Assembly: GCA_019671005.1 (NCBI GenBank)
Contig: CM033747.1
Span: 28,237,188 to 28,301,187, forward strand
DNA from: Hibiscus mutabilis
Lineage: Eukaryota; Streptophyta; Magnoliopsida; Malvales; Malvaceae
Direction of reading: 5' to 3'
Length of the DNA stretch: 64,000 bases
The notes beneath the pieces are model-generated. The model was not told where the DNA came from. It worked only from the letters and a program-made list of their open reading frames with translations, and made no database searches. Both the position numbers and the translations under genes were made by a program. Shown here piece by piece: positions 1 through 12,101 of the stretch; the first letter of the stretch is position 1; the number at the start of each line of letters is the position of its first letter.

Positions 1-256
1 TTTCTTTTAAAAAAATAATTTTAAAAATTATTCTGGGCGTGGTTATTGGGACCCTTCTTTCTTTGTCTTTTGATATATGTTTTGTTTATGGTTTAAACTT
101 TAAATATGCTAACTTTAACATTTAAATTTTAGATTTTATACTATATTTTTGAAATTAAATTCACATATTATTTTTATTTAAAAGTATTGGTCTATTTCCT
201 AATTTTTGTTTAATTTTAATATTAAAATTTATGAAAGCTAAAAATGTAGAAGACTG
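1..256. other. AT-rich intergenic DNA
   Basis: No coding signal. Repeated at 7911-8166 as the left end of unit B. Confidence 0.7.
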
Positions 257-272
257 AAAATGTTATTTCGCT

Positions 273-450
273 ACAACAAGGTTGGTCTAAGTGGTAAGCA
301 GCTGAGTATCTCTTAAGCATGTCTCGAGCTCGAGGCCTTGTGTATGCAGAAAATCCTTGTTGGGAGATTTACCCCAGCATAGTTAGGTGTGCGACGCGGG
401 TCGGTCCAGATTTGTGAGGACAAAGTCCTACAGAACTGAGAGTGCAACAA
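273..450 (+). mobile_element. tRNA-derived SINE-like insertion, unit A
   Basis: About 180 bp. An A-box-like motif lies at 283-294 (TGGTCTAAGTGG) and a B-box-like motif at 328-336 (GCTCGAGGC, one mismatch to GWTCRANNC), about 34 nt apart as in tRNA-derived Pol III promoters. The 3' end is A-rich. Flanks 257-272 and 451-466 match at 14 of 16 positions, as expected for an old target-site duplication. Not a tRNA gene: no cloverleaf is evident. Family unknown to me. Confidence 0.6.
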
Positions 451-466
451 AAAACGTTATTTCACT

Positions 467-2272
467 CATTTATAGATGATAATTCAATAATTAATAAAAA
501 AAATTGAACATAAGTTAAGAAAATGAATAAAATTTTAAAATAAAAATGATACATGAACTCAATTTCACAAATATAATATAAAAAATAAATTTTAAAAATT
601 ATTATAAACCTTTAACATATTTAAATTTTTTTGTTTATCTTTGAAATGTGTTGTATTACTTTTTGGCCTCATTTGTCTTGTTTGCAGTTTGAGCCTTTGG
701 TACCAGTTTTTCCTTTTTATATCTCTTTTAGTTAATAATTTTTTATGGTTGAGAAAAATTAAATTATATAAATAATTTAACTATATATGTATGCATAGAC
801 CTGAAAAACTTGACCCTGGACCCGAGAACCAAACCAATTTACACGAATCGAGACCTAAATTCGACCCGAACACGATGACCCGAATTTGATCCGAAACTCG
901 AAATAAACCAAACCGAAACCAAATTGAATTTCAGTTGAACCAAAAATGGACCTGAATAGATTTTCAGCCGAACTGAATGGAACCGAACCGATTTCATCCG
1001 AACCAAAAGCATCCCGAACCGAAGGCAACCCGAAATAAAAAAAATATATTAAAATAAATAAATAAATAAATATGAGATGAAAATTGTCGCACAACTCACC
1101 AAAAAGCCAAATATACATGCTATATAAAGTCATATACAGGATGAAAAAATCTAACTCAACTTGAAAACCCGTCTAAAATTAAGCAATTTGTTCTTCTCAT
1201 GGGTGAATCTTGATTCGTTCATTTATGTATGTATGTGTGAGCTTCAATAATAATGACAAATAAATCACCACACACCACGAATATCCTTTCAAGGATAGAA
1301 ACGAAAGAAATTTTTCATGTTGAAAATGTGGGTTCCCTTTTACTTATTATAGTTTTGTTATGCTGCCTAAATCGAGTTTTGTCAAAATATGTTAGGTTAA
1401 GTTAGTGTTTTTTTCCTCGATATATATTCAATTATTTTTTACCCATAGTCTCTTAATTTTTAAATAAAAAATTAATATGGATTAGTATTTGATATACAAG
1501 TAGTGAATTTTTTTTTCCAACAAGCATGCCTATTTAATCTTTAAAACATAAAACTTGACTTCTTCAACCTCAAACTTTAAACCCTAAACTATATATTCTA
1601 AACTTAAACTTTAAATTCAAAATACTAAAACTTAAACTAAACCCATAACCCCTAAAATAAGACTTTTTGTATAAACAAAAGTTTACGCTAACATTGCATC
1701 AAATATATTCTAAATTAATATATGCTTAAGAATATTCATATATGTGACTTTCAAGATATGTATTAAGATTGGAGCAACTGATATGGGTAGAGGTAGAGAG
1801 GGTTAGCGGGGGTCATAACCCCTTAATTGTTGAGTTCTGACTATGAGAAATTAGAGGGTAAAAATTGGCCACTCAATTTAAATGAAAAATAACAAATTGA
1901 TCGGGGTTTGTTAGTTTTTTGAACAAGAAATAGTGTGACACTTAATATAAATTGGTATAATGACATATTTAGCTCTCAAATTGTACATTTATTTTAATTT
2001 GACCTTAATTCTAAACAATGAACTCATATAATTTTAATATTCTACCAATTTAATTCAAAATACCAAACTTCATCTTCTTTTATTGGTTGATAGTTGTAAT
2101 AGTTCGACTTAATGCTTTGATTGTCTACGGTTTTTTTATGGTGTTAGCATGTGTACTATTTTTTTCTCCATTTAAGTTTATTGAGGTTTTTTAATGAGGC
2201 ATGTGCTAACATTTACCCATGTATGATTTTCTCCGAATAAAATCATACATTTTCACCGAAAAAAAGAGAAAA
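467..2272. other. AT-rich intergenic DNA with degenerate GACCCGAAC-type repeats
   Basis: About 800-1025 is rich in degenerate GACCCGAA / AACCGAACC motifs, a low-complexity pattern seen again near 59221-59340 and 59790-59940. The open frame through it is compositional, not a gene. 1550-1660 has AAACCCTAAACT-type steps. I see no gene. Confidence 0.6.
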
Positions 2273-2729
2273 GGCATAATATCAAAAAATGCCCTTAACA
2301 TTTGACTGAATAGTCATTTTGACCCTATTTTTTAAGCAATTTAACCCTTAACGTTTTATTTTAGGTCAAAATGGCCCTCTGTGGATGAAAACTATTAGTC
2401 AACTAACAGTAAATTACTTGAAATGAAGTGTCAAACCTACATGGCAGTGCACACCGCGATAACAATGTTATATAGAAAATATACTGACTTTACAAGATGA
2501 CACGTCAGTCAAAAAATAATTTTATAAAATATAAAATATTTTCTTTTTTGATGTGTCATTCTGACAAGTCATTTCAAGTTGTTTACCGTCAGTTGACTAA
2601 CAGTTTTCATTCATGGAGAGCCATTTTGACCCAAAATAAAATGTTAAAGTTTAAATTGCTTCAAAAAAAGAATATGAGCAAAAATAACTATTCAGCCAAA
2701 AGTTATATGAATTTTTTTGGCATTATACC
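2273..2729. mobile_element. MITE-like foldback element, unit A
   Basis: About 460 bp with long imperfect terminal inverted repeats (roughly 165 nt each). The left end starts GGCATAATATCAAAAAA and the right end, read on the other strand, starts GGTATAATGCCAAAAAA. Both arms contain a GGTCAAAATGGC block and a GTCAACTAAC/GTCAACTGAC block. No coding capacity, so a non-autonomous DNA element. I could not assign the superfamily because no clean target duplication is visible. Confidence 0.7.
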
Positions 2730-2754
2730 AAAAGAAAAATACCCATAAATAGAA

Positions 2755-2958
2755 TCCATTTTTAAATATAATTTTGAAAACTTAAGAAGAAGACACATGT
2801 CCGATAATGGAAGTTAACGTTAAAAATTAACAGACAGTAACAACGGGGCACCTATTTGAGTAACGCTAAAAATGTTAAGCACCTATTTGACCAAAAATAA
2901 TTTTAGACACCTAACTAAAAAATATAATTTAAATACTTATTTAACTGTAAAACCTTTA
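2755..2958. mobile_element. Right-arm remnant of second foldback element, unit A
   Basis: Matches 11360-11568, but the left arm and centre are absent. The junction joins the DNA just right of the first foldback to the right arm, implying a deletion of about 700 bp. Confidence 0.65.
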
Positions 2959-2969
2959 AATAACTCAAA

Positions 2970-3055
2970 AAGGCAACGTCACTCATTGAAAAAGAAAAAA
3001 AGAAGAAGACAATCATTGAGAAAAAAAAAAAGAAGACAATCATTGGGAAATTACA
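2970..3055. repeat. A-rich minisatellite
   Basis: Three units of an ATTGAGAAAAAAAAGAAGACA-like motif. The same array is at about 11585-11655 (unit B) and 24505-24575 (unit C) with different A-run lengths, so it separates the units. A Lys/Arg-rich open frame through it is compositional. Confidence 0.6.
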
Positions 3056-3490
3056 CATAAACTCGAGTTTCACATTTCGATTCATCATCCAACAACATAT
3101 CTACACCTCTTTGTTTAACAGCAAAAAAAATTATCCAAAATCCTCAAATGGAATAATCAAAACTGGATTCAATTAAACTCTACACTTAAATTGCATCATA
3201 TTTCGTGAAATTTCATCCATAAACCTTAAAGCATCAGGAGCATAAATTTAACTTATAAAAATATAATATAAAAACTAAAAAACTAAAATTATAAAAAGAA
3301 ACTAGCATATTTAAACAATAAACAAAACACGTATTATACCTTGGGAAGCCAAAAAACACATATCAAAATTATTAAAAAAGGAGGATCTCAATCACTACAT
3401 CCAAAGTAACTTTTAGAATAATTTTTTAAGATATCCATTAGAGCGAGCTTAATGATTAATTTTTACTTTATGTTGGTCTATTCGTTGTAA

Positions 3491-3660
3491 ACCTTACGGA
3501 GCCATGTTATGCATGGGAGGGCTCTTGCCCCTTCCAATTTTTTAGTATAATTACATTTGAGGTCTCTATTAGTTTAAGTAGTAGTAAAATAAAATTTTGC
3601 TCCTCTCGATTTTTAGATTTAAATGCTTAATAGACTTTTGTCTCTCTCAATGTTTGATCC
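3491..3660. mobile_element. Small TIR element, unit A, eroded ends
   Basis: Internal sequence matches the better preserved copies at 12102-12285 and 25020-25203. The right terminal CTCTGTCCCT block is missing and the left GGGACGGAGC block is altered. Confidence 0.5.
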
Positions 3661-4030
3661 TAGTACATGGTATATATATATTGGTCACAAGTTTTAAAAT
3701 TTTCCATGTCAAAGACAAAGATCGAATCTTCAATCACTTATTAAAGTAGAAAAGATCCTTATTATATTATCTAGGCTTAAATGAAAGATCCACCCCTAAA
3801 TTATATCTCTTGTTTGCTTTTAGCCCCTCTCAATTAATAAAATAAATGAATGAATAAAATGCATTGCAACATGTTTTTCTAATGTTCCATGCTCAATGAA
3901 TAAGATTACAATGCATCAGCAAATACAAACGCAGAAAGATAAGATCGTTTAAATAAATAATGTGACCATAATAATACCAGGAACTCCATGTTTTAATTTT
4001 TTAATCAGGGGAGAGACCGAGAGAGAGTTT

Positions 4031-4038
4031 TATATAAA
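4031..4038 (+). promoter_or_regulatory. TATA box of PLA1 copy 1
   Basis: TATATAAA, 72 nt before the ATG at 4110. Conserved in all three full promoters (also 12653 and 25568). Confidence 0.65.
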
Positions 4039-4109
4039 GCAACCCAACTTAAGCTACGAATCACACTTGTACAAACAAGAACAAAATCTATTAGCAAAAA
4101 CTCAAAGTG

Positions 4110-5396
4110 ATGGCTATCTCCACCATTGCATCTCGTTGGAGGGAACTGAGTGGCGACAAAAACTGGGAGGGTCTCCTCCAGCACCCTCTGGATCCCGATT
4201 TCCGACACTATGTCATTCACTACGGCGAAAGAACTATGGCCGTCGGAGACCTCCTCAACAATGACAACCAATCCAGTGGCTACCTCCACAGTCTGTACCC
4301 AGAAGACCAGTTTTTCTCAGGCGCTGCTCTTCAGAACAACAACATTTTCAAGTACGTCGTCACACACTTCATAGATATTGCCAACAATGCTGATCAGTCG
4401 GCATGGATCGGCTATGTGGCGGTTAGTACGGATGATGGAAAAGTTGGTGTTGGAAGGAGAGATATATTGGTTGCTTGGAGAGGAACGGCAACCGATGCCG
4501 AGTGGTTGAGTAATATCAACTTCATTCAAACATCGCCGTCGGAACTATTTGGTACCGATAACAGCGCTAAAGTTCACTCCGGCTTCCTCTCTCTTTACAC
4601 CGGAACCAACTCCAAAACCCCTATGAGTGCTCGGCAGCAGGTAAATAAAATCTCAATCCTTATACTTGATTGATTTGCAGTTCTTTATAACTATATACGT
4701 TTTAAGAAATTACAATCAATCTTTCTTTCTTTAGGTTTTGAAAGCAGTACGGGAACTGGTGGACAAGTTCAAAGGCGAGGAGATAAGTATAACTGTAGCG
4801 GGCTATAGTTTAGGGCAGCCCTGGCCACGCTGAACGCAATGGACATCGTCGCCAATGGTTATAACAAGCCCACGGGCTGTTCAACTTCAACATCGTCCGC
4901 CGGTTGCATGGTGACGGCGTTTGCGTACGCGAGTCCACGTGTTGGGAACGATGGTTTGAAGCAACTGTTCAATACATTCCAAGATCGTCTTCATCTGCTG
5001 CGGGTCACAAATGCTAACGATGTTGTTCCTTTGCTTCCGTTTGGAATACTCATATTTCCTTACACCCATTTGGGACAAGAGCTGAAAATCGATAGCAGTA
5101 AGTCGGGGTACTTGAAGTCGGAGGTGAAACAACCGCCACCGTCGGAAGTTTCAGACACCGAACGAGGTGGTACTATAGACTTGTCGGCTCATAATTTGGA
5201 TCTTCATCTGCATGCAATTGCTTTGGACCAAACTGGATTTGGTTTGGAAGTTGATCATGATGTTGCACTTGTAAACAAACATTTAGATGGCCTGAAAGAC
5301 GAGTTCAAGATACCTCCAAAATGGTGGGACAATGGGAATCACAGCAATATGGTTCAAATGGACAACGGCCACTGGAAGTTTGTTCAGAGTGCTTAA
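4110..5396 (+). pseudogene. Class II phospholipase A1 (DAD1-like lipase), copy 1, 1-nt frameshift
   Basis: Exon 1 is 4110-4640, the intron 4641-4734 (GT-AG) and exon 2 4735-5396. The family (PLA1-II) hydrolyses the sn-1 acyl chain of membrane glycerolipids. The protein would match the intact copy at 25647-26935 almost residue for residue, and the last 185 residues are identical. The coding frame is broken because the G run in the nucleophile box is GGG (4813-4815) instead of GGGG (26351-26354). This shifts frame within GYSLG, the lipase elbow holding the catalytic serine, so a normal transcript would lose the serine, aspartate and histidine of the triad. A single missing G in a G run may be an assembly or sequencing error. 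If so this is a second functional gene. The TATA box, intron and 3' flank are all intact. Confidence 0.85.
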
Positions 5397-6350
5397 TTAC
5401 TACACACACGTTGAGTTGGCTTGGCTAAGGAACAACACTATAAAAGTAATAAATAAAGAATATATAAGATGTTTCTCAAAGCCAAAGCTCGAAAGGGCTT
5501 TGTGTTGTCTGTTTGAGAGCTCTATATATCTCAACTACTCCAACGATGTTATTGGGTTTGTCTTGTCTTAATGAATAAATCCTCTATGGGTTGTCTAATA
5601 TCCTTTTATTGCTTGTGTATTGTAATAATGAATAAAGAATACATCTTTATCTACGTGTTTCTTTTTATGAGGATTGGTGCTTATCTTTCTTTAAACACGT
5701 TATGATTAAATTTTAAAATTGAATTCATTTCTACATGATGTTATCATATGGTTCACTGATGGTACATAAATAAAAGAATATCTTTATTTGAACAATACAA
5801 TTTTTAATTATTTATGTTTATAATATTTTAAAGGTTAAATTGATAAAAAAATTAAAATATAGATTAGAAAAAGTGATTTTACCTTTTTTAGAGCATAAAA
5901 AGTGGCACCGAAAAGGGACATGATATTTGTCTGAATTCATAAAAGTTAAAAAGGAATAACCATGAAGTAGGGTAAGTAAAACTCAGTTCGATTCGAAAAG
6001 TCAAAATTTTCTACTTGACTTGATTCGAACTATAATTTCATAAATTTCACTCACTAAAAAGTTTCAAATTAAGTTTAAATTATAAAATAAGACTTGAATA
6101 ACTCAAAATTTTAGTAATCAGTACATCAATTTTTAAGTTCAATCATAAAAATACATCCTACTTTTAATGTCCTAAACTTTAATCCAAAAATTAAACTTTA
6201 ACTTTTTTTTAGTGTTTTAAAAATAAATAAAAACATGAAAAAATGATTTATATTAAAAAATTCATCCCATCCCTCCTCGTTTTCATCCACATTCTTTGTT
6301 TTCATCGCTCAATCTCAATCCACTCTTCCCAATTTCCAAACACGGTCGCC
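5397..6350. other. PLA1 3' flank and AT-rich spacer, unit A
   Basis: 5397-5700 is the PLA1 3' untranslated and downstream region, with AATAAA-type signals near 5449-5455, 5570 and 5632, and is shared with copies 3 and 4. 5891-6160 is found again at 20716-20980, in front of copy 3. Around 5985-6100 is a degenerate TTCGATTCGAA-type repeat. Confidence 0.6.
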
Positions 6351-7525
6351 ATGCCATCTACTTCATCTCTGGCTCCTCCAACGCCGCCCACCGCTCACCA
6401 CCGTCAAGCCCTGTTAGCCTCCTCACGTCCCTTCCTTCGTGGCGAGCTTCAATCGGTGGACAACAATCTGCCTTCTTTGGTCGCCGTTTTGCGCTCCGTA
6501 GGTGCCGGGGAGTGCTGGCACAAGCACGGTAGCTTCTTGGAGCATCTGGTCGATATTTATCGTATCCTCAAGATATGGAAAGCTCAAGACCCCGTCTGCC
6601 TATGCGGCCTCTTTCACTCCGCCTATTCCAACTCTTACGTCAACATCGCCATATTCGAGCCTTCGACCGGCCGCGACGCCGTTCGAGCTCACGTCGGCGA
6701 CGCCGCCTAGCGTTTGATTCATCTGTTCTGCATCGTCCCGAGACAACCTCTGATCCACGACGACCTTCTGTTCAAGTATTCGGATCCCGAACTCGTTGAA
6801 CACCTCGGGGCTTCCGAGATTTTGTTGAAGAACGCGAAAGAAGAGGGTGTTTTCGATGACAACGAGGCTTGGAGGAAGAAGCTACGCGGATTGTTGCCTG
6901 AAAATGGGGTTGTAGTGAAGCACATAAAGACCGGCGAAGACGTGTCGGTGTCCCGAAGGGCGCTGGCCATTTTCCTCCTGATGACCATGGCGGATTTCAG
7001 CGACCAGTTCTTCGGGTTCCAGGATGTTTTGTTCGAAAACCAAGACGGCCGCCTTGAATTTGCAGGCAACTATAACGTTGCCTTATGGCCCGGGAGTGGC
7101 AAACCAGGGCTGTGGGTGAATTCGATATCGAGAATGGGGGCAATATACAGTTTAATAGTGAGAGAGGAAGAGATTTTCGTGGAACAGATGAAAAGGGCAG
7201 GCGGTGTTGGGGTTGAAACCAAGAGAGACGAGGAGATTGAGCTTGTGATGCCACCGGATTCGACAAGTGCACCAAGGTTTTGGGCGCAGAGGAACAAATA
7301 GAGGCGAGGGACTTGTTTTGGGAAGCTGTTTGTGATGATTCAAAAGCAGGGCAAGAGCGAGCCGAGGAGTTATTGTTGAGCAGCATTGAGAAGAACCCGT
7401 TTGTGGGTGAACCGCATCTGGTTCTGGCTCAGCTTTATTTGACCAAAGGAAGGTTCGAGGAGGCAGAAAGAGAGGCTGAAAAGGGACTGGTTTTGATGTT
7501 GGAGTGGAGAAAGATTACAGAATAA
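6351..7525 (+). pseudogene. Broken DUF6817-type plant protein gene
   Basis: I recognise this from memory as a conserved uncharacterised plant protein (DUF6817 region followed by TPR-like C-terminus); function unknown. The start ATG at 6351 opens MPSTSSLAPP. An HD-like stretch (CWHKHGSFLEHLVDIYRI, then GLFHSAYSNSYVN) lies at about residues 48-95. Three lesions are visible. A TAG at 6708-6710 stands where the family has Glu (GDAA-E-RLIHLF), a one-base change from GAG. A frameshift lies near 7259, after which the family sequence (DKCTKVLGAEEQ...) continues in another frame. The C-terminus ends after LMLEW at 7500 in unrelated residues, with the rest missing. There is no intron in the retained part. 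A direct repeat ATTACAGAATAATTA at 7514 and 7594 marks the broken 3' end. Confidence 0.72.
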
Positions 7526-7910
7526 TTAATTTTAAAAAACTTAATATATAAAATAACAACTAAAGGAAATCTTCAAAGAGGTGTTTTTATAATATTACAG
7601 AATAATTATTTATTATCAATTAAATATAGATTAGATCAATTCATTGAAAATGAACATTGGGAAATTATTATTTATTATCAAATTGTAAGCAATTACTGAG
7701 GGGAAATTTGGATCGTTATGAAAACAGCTGTTATAAACCACCAGTTTAGGTATAGTAAGGGTTTTTTTTTTTACCTTAATTAGTGATAGAAAATTCGATT
7801 TTCGTTATAAATCTAGAGTAATTTAAAAATTTGGGATTAATGTTTATTTTTATATAAATCAACAGAATACGAAAGATTAGTTATTGTTTTATTGAGTTCG
7901 TTCTAATATA
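7526..7910. other. AT-rich spacer at the A/B junction
   Basis: Contains the repeated ATTACAGAATAATTA and TTATTATCAA motifs left by the truncation of the preceding pseudogene. The unit A/B junction is at 7910/7911. No gene seen. Confidence 0.6.
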
Positions 7911-8182
7911 TTTCTTTTAAAAAAATAATTTTAAAAATTATTGTGGGCGTGGTTATTGGGACCCTTCTTTCTTTGTCTTTTGATATGTGTTTTGTTTATG
8001 GTTTAAACTTTAAATATGCTAACTTTAACATTTAAATTTTAGATTTTATACTATATTTTTGAAATTAAATTCACATATTATTTTTATTTAAAAGTATTGG
8101 TCTATTTCCTAATTTTTGTTTAATTTTAATATTAAAATTTATGAAAGCTAAAAATGTAGAAGACTGAAAATGTTATTTCGCT

Positions 8183-8360
8183 ATAACAAGGTTGGTCTAA
8201 GTGGTAAGCAGCTGAGTATCTCTTAAGCATGTCTCGAGCTCGAGGCCTTGTGTATGTAGAAAATCCTTGTTGGGAGATTCACCCCAGCAAAGTTAGGTGT
8301 GGGACGCGGGTCGGTCCAGATTTGTGAGGACAAAGTCCTACAGAACTGAGAGTGCAACAA
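8183..8360 (+). mobile_element. tRNA-derived SINE-like insertion, unit B
   Basis: Copy of the 273-450 element carried along by the tandem duplication, with the same A-box and B-box spacing and the same flanking direct repeats (8167-8182 and 8361-8376). It is not an independent insertion. Confidence 0.6.
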
Positions 8361-8376
8361 AAAACGTTATTTCACT

Positions 8377-10171
8377 CATTTATAGATGATAATTCAATAA
8401 TTAATAAAAAAAATTGAACATAAGTTAAGAAAATGATTAAAATTTTAAAATAAAAATGATACATGAACTCAATTTCACAAATATAATATAAAAAATAAAT
8501 TTTAAAAATTATTATAAACCTTTAACATATTTAAATTTTTTTGTTTATCTTTGAAATGTGTTGTATTACTTTTTGGCCTCATTTGTCTTGTTTGCAGTTT
8601 GAGCCTTTGGTACTATTTTTTCCTTTTTATATCTCTTTTAGTTAATAATCTTTTATGGTTGAGAAAAATTAAATTATATAAATAATTTAACTATATATGT
8701 ATGCATAGACCTGAAAAACTTGACCCGGGACCTGAGAACCAAACTAATTTACACGAATCGAGACCTAAATTCGACCCGAACACGATGACCCGAAACTCGA
8801 AATAAACCAAACCGAAACCAAATTGAATTTCAGTTGAACCAAAAATGGACCTGAATAGATTTTCAACCGAACTGAATGGAACCGAACCGATTTCATCCGA
8901 ACCAAAAGCAACCCGAACCGAAGGCAACCCCCGAAATAAAAAATATATTAAAATAAATAAATAAATAAATATGAGATGAAAATTGTCGCACAACTCACCA
9001 AAAAGCCAAATATATATGCTATATAAAGTCATATATAGGATGGAAAAATCTAACTCAACTTGAAAATCCGACTAAAATTAAGCAATTTGTTCTTCTCGTG
9101 GGTGAATCTTGATTCGTTCATTTATGTATGTATGTGTGAGCTTCAATAATAATGACAAATAAATCACCACACACCACGAATATCCTTTCAAGGATAGAAA
9201 CGAAAGAAATTTTTCATGTTGAAAATGTGGGTTCCCTTTTACTTATTATAGTTTTGTTATGCTGCCTAAATCGAGTTTTGTCAAAATATGTTAGGTTAAG
9301 TTAGTGTTTTTTTCCTCGATATATATTCAATTATTTTTTACCCATAGTCTCTTAATTTTTAAATAAAAAATTAATATGGATTAGTATTTGATATACAAGT
9401 AGTGAATTTTTTTTCCAACAAGCATGCCTATTTAATCTTTAAAACATAAAACTTGACTTCTTCAACCTCAAACTTTAAACCCTAAACTATATATTCTAAA
9501 CTTAAACTTTAAATTCAAAATACTAAAACTTAAACTAAACCCATAACCCCTAAAATAAGACTTTTTGTATAAACAAAAGTTTACGCTAACATTGCATCAA
9601 ATATATTCTAAATTAATATATGCTTAAGAATATTCATATATGTGACTTTCAAGATATGTATTAAGATTGGAGCAACTGATATGGGTAGAGGTAGAGAGGG
9701 TTAGCGGGGGTCATAACCCCTTAATTGTTGAGTTCTGACTATGAGAAATTAGAGGAAAAAAATTGGTCACTCAATTTAAATGAAAAATAACAAATTGATC
9801 GGGGTTTGTTTGTTTTTTTGAACAAGAAATAGTGTGACACTTAATATAAATTGGTATAATGACATATTTAGCTCTCAAATTGTACATTTATTTTAATTTG
9901 ATCTTAATTCTAAAAAATGAACTCATATAATTTTAATATTCTACCAATTTAATTCAAAATACCAAACTTCATCTTCTTTTATTGGTTGATAGTTGTAATA
10001 GTTCGACTTAATGCTTTGATTGTCTATGGTTTTTTTATGGTGTTAGCATGTGTACTATTTTTTTCTCCATTTAGGTTTATGGAGGTTTTTTAATGAGGCA
10101 TGTGCTAACATTTACCCATGTATGATTTTCTCCGAATAAAATCATACATTTTCACCGAAAAAAAGAGAAAA
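8377..10171. other. AT-rich intergenic DNA, unit B copy of 467-2272
   Basis: Same content as 467-2272 with minor indels. No gene seen. Confidence 0.65.
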
Positions 10172-10640
10172 GGCATAATATCAAAAAATGCCCTTAACAT
10201 TTGCCTGAATAGTCATTTTGACCCTAGTTTTTTAAGCAATTTAACCCTTAACGTTTTATTTTAGGTCAAAATGGCCCCTCTGTGGATGAAAACTATTAGT
10301 TAACTAACGGTAAATTACTTGAAATGAAGTGACAAACCTACATGACAGTGCACACCGCGATAACAATGTTATATAGAAAATATACTGACTTTACAGGATG
10401 ACACGTCAGTCAAAAAATAATTTTATAAAATTGTATAAAATATAAAATATTTTATTTTTTGACGTGTCATTCTGATAAGTCATTTCAAGTTGTTTACCGT
10501 CAGTTGACTAACAGTTTTCATTCATGGAGAGCCATTTTGACCCAAAATGAAATGTTAAAGTTTAAATTGCTTCAAAAAAAGAATATGAGCAAAAATAACT
10601 ATTCAATCAAAAGTTATATGAATTTTTTTGGCATTATGCC
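10172..10640. mobile_element. MITE-like foldback element, unit B
   Basis: Tandem-duplication copy of the 2273-2729 foldback, with the same long inverted arms and about 10 bp longer in the centre. Confidence 0.7.
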
Positions 10641-10734
10641 AAAAGAAAAATACCCATAAATAGAATCCATCAAATGAAAGAAAAACAAAACTCTAACGAT
10701 TTGAAAACCAACTCCCTTTCCTTTACAATTTGAA

Positions 10735-11568
10735 TAGGGCTTTACCCTCAAATAAGTGCTCAAATTATAATTTCTTTTTTAAATAGGTGTTTAAATTTTA
10801 TTTTGGGTTAGGTGCCTAACGTCTTCTTTCATGATCGAAATAGGCGCCTCACCGTAACGGACGTTAATTTTTTACCCTTATCCAATGAAAATCGTACACA
10901 TGGCAGTATTAACATTTTTTGAATTTTATTTTCTAAAAAATAAATCACTATTTTTAAAATATCCTAAAATTTTCAAATAATCCCAAAATAGTCCCTAAAT
11001 TCCTAAACCGCCAAATAGTGCCACTCCTACCGATGTTGGTCGCATTTCCGACGACGGAATGATGCGGTCTTTCCTAGCCGAATCACCCACACACCGTTCA
11101 TTTTCCGTTATGCCTCCGTTCTTTGCAAATCATTCGAATGAACCATTCGACGATTTTAGCTTTTCGTATGGCGTCGGTTGATTTCTGGCGACGAGGTGAT
11201 GGGGTAAATGGTCGTGATGGTTCGACGACGAATGTGATGGGCGGCGGCATGGCAATCGACAGTGAAATCAGGTCAAATCAGGATTTGGGTATTAAGGTGT
11301 TAGGGATTTCAAATTTTGGGGCTATTTTGTGAAATTTTAGGTTATTTTGTTTTATTAATTTTTATTTATTTTTAAATATAATTTTGAAAACTTAAGAAGA
11401 AGACACGTGTCCGATAATGGAAGTTAACGTTAAAAATGAACAGACAATAACAACGGGGCACCTATTTGAGTAACGCTAAAAATGTTAAGCATCTATTTGA
11501 CCCAAAATAAAATTTAGGCACCTAACTAAAAAATATAATTTAAACACTTATTTAACTGTAAAACCTTT
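10735..11568. mobile_element. Second foldback element, full length in unit B
   Basis: About 830 bp. The left arm (CAAATAAGTG..., TTAGGTGCCTAA...) is mirrored by the right arm at about 11390-11566. The centre (10920-11360) includes a more GC-rich stretch with no recognisable protein. Unit A keeps only the right arm (about 2755-2958) and unit C begins inside that arm at 24415, so this copy shows the original length. Confidence 0.65.
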
Positions 11569-12101
11569 AAATAACTCAAAAGGGCAACATCGAGCATTGA
11601 AAAAGAAAAAAAAGAAGACAATCATTGAGAAAAAAGAAGAAGACAATCATTGGGAAATTACACATAAACTCGAGTTTCACATTTCGATTCATCATCCAAC
11701 AACATATCTACACCTCTTTGTTTAACAGCAAAAAAAATTATCCAAAATCCTCGAATGGAATAATCAAAACTGGATTCAATTAAACTCTACACTTAAATTG
11801 CATCATATTTCGTGAAATTTCATCCATAAACCTTAAAGCATCAGGAGCATGAATTTAACTTACAAAAATATAGTATAAAAACAAAATTTTAAAATTATAA
11901 AAGAAACTAGCATATTTAAACAATAAACAAAACACGTATTATACCTTGGGATGCCAAAAAAACACACATCAAAATATTTAAAAAAAAAAAGGAGGATCTC
12001 AATCACTACATCCAAAATAACTTTTAGAACAATTTTTTAAGATATCCATTAGAGCGAGCTTAATGATTAATTTTTTACTTTATGTTGGTCTATTCGTTGT
12101 A

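Larger units (their letters stand above)
1..7910. repeat. Tandem duplication unit A
   Basis: The first bases of the window recur at 7911, and the two stretches then stay collinear (SINE, MITE, minisatellite, PLA1 promoter and exon 1) up to the break at 13357. Unit A is therefore at least 7.9 kb long, and its left edge may lie outside the window. Relative to unit B it lacks about 700 bp near 2752, most of a second foldback element. Contents in order: AT-rich DNA, SINE, foldback, A-rich minisatellite, small TIR element, PLA1 copy 1, broken DUF6817-type gene. Confidence 0.9.

Noticed and set aside
273..450. Functional tRNA gene
   Set aside because: A-box and B-box are present but no acceptor or anticodon stem pairs, and the body is 180 bp with a SINE-like tail.
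855..1133. 92-codon minus-strand open frame (and its unit B twin at 8691-9032)
   Set aside because: Lies in degenerate GACCCGAAC repeats and AT-rich DNA; residues are compositional with no conserved motif, and the two copies differ by frameshifting indels.
2872..3060. Lys/Arg-rich 62-codon open frame
   Set aside because: Produced by the A-rich minisatellite; differs in frame between units.
4005..4289. Antisense open frames over PLA1 exon 1 (also 12617-12901 and 25542-25826)
   Set aside because: Shadow of the real coding strand, kept only because the gene is duplicated.
11123..11332. 69-codon open frame inside the second foldback element
   Set aside because: Internal non-coding part of the element; absent from unit A and without motif.
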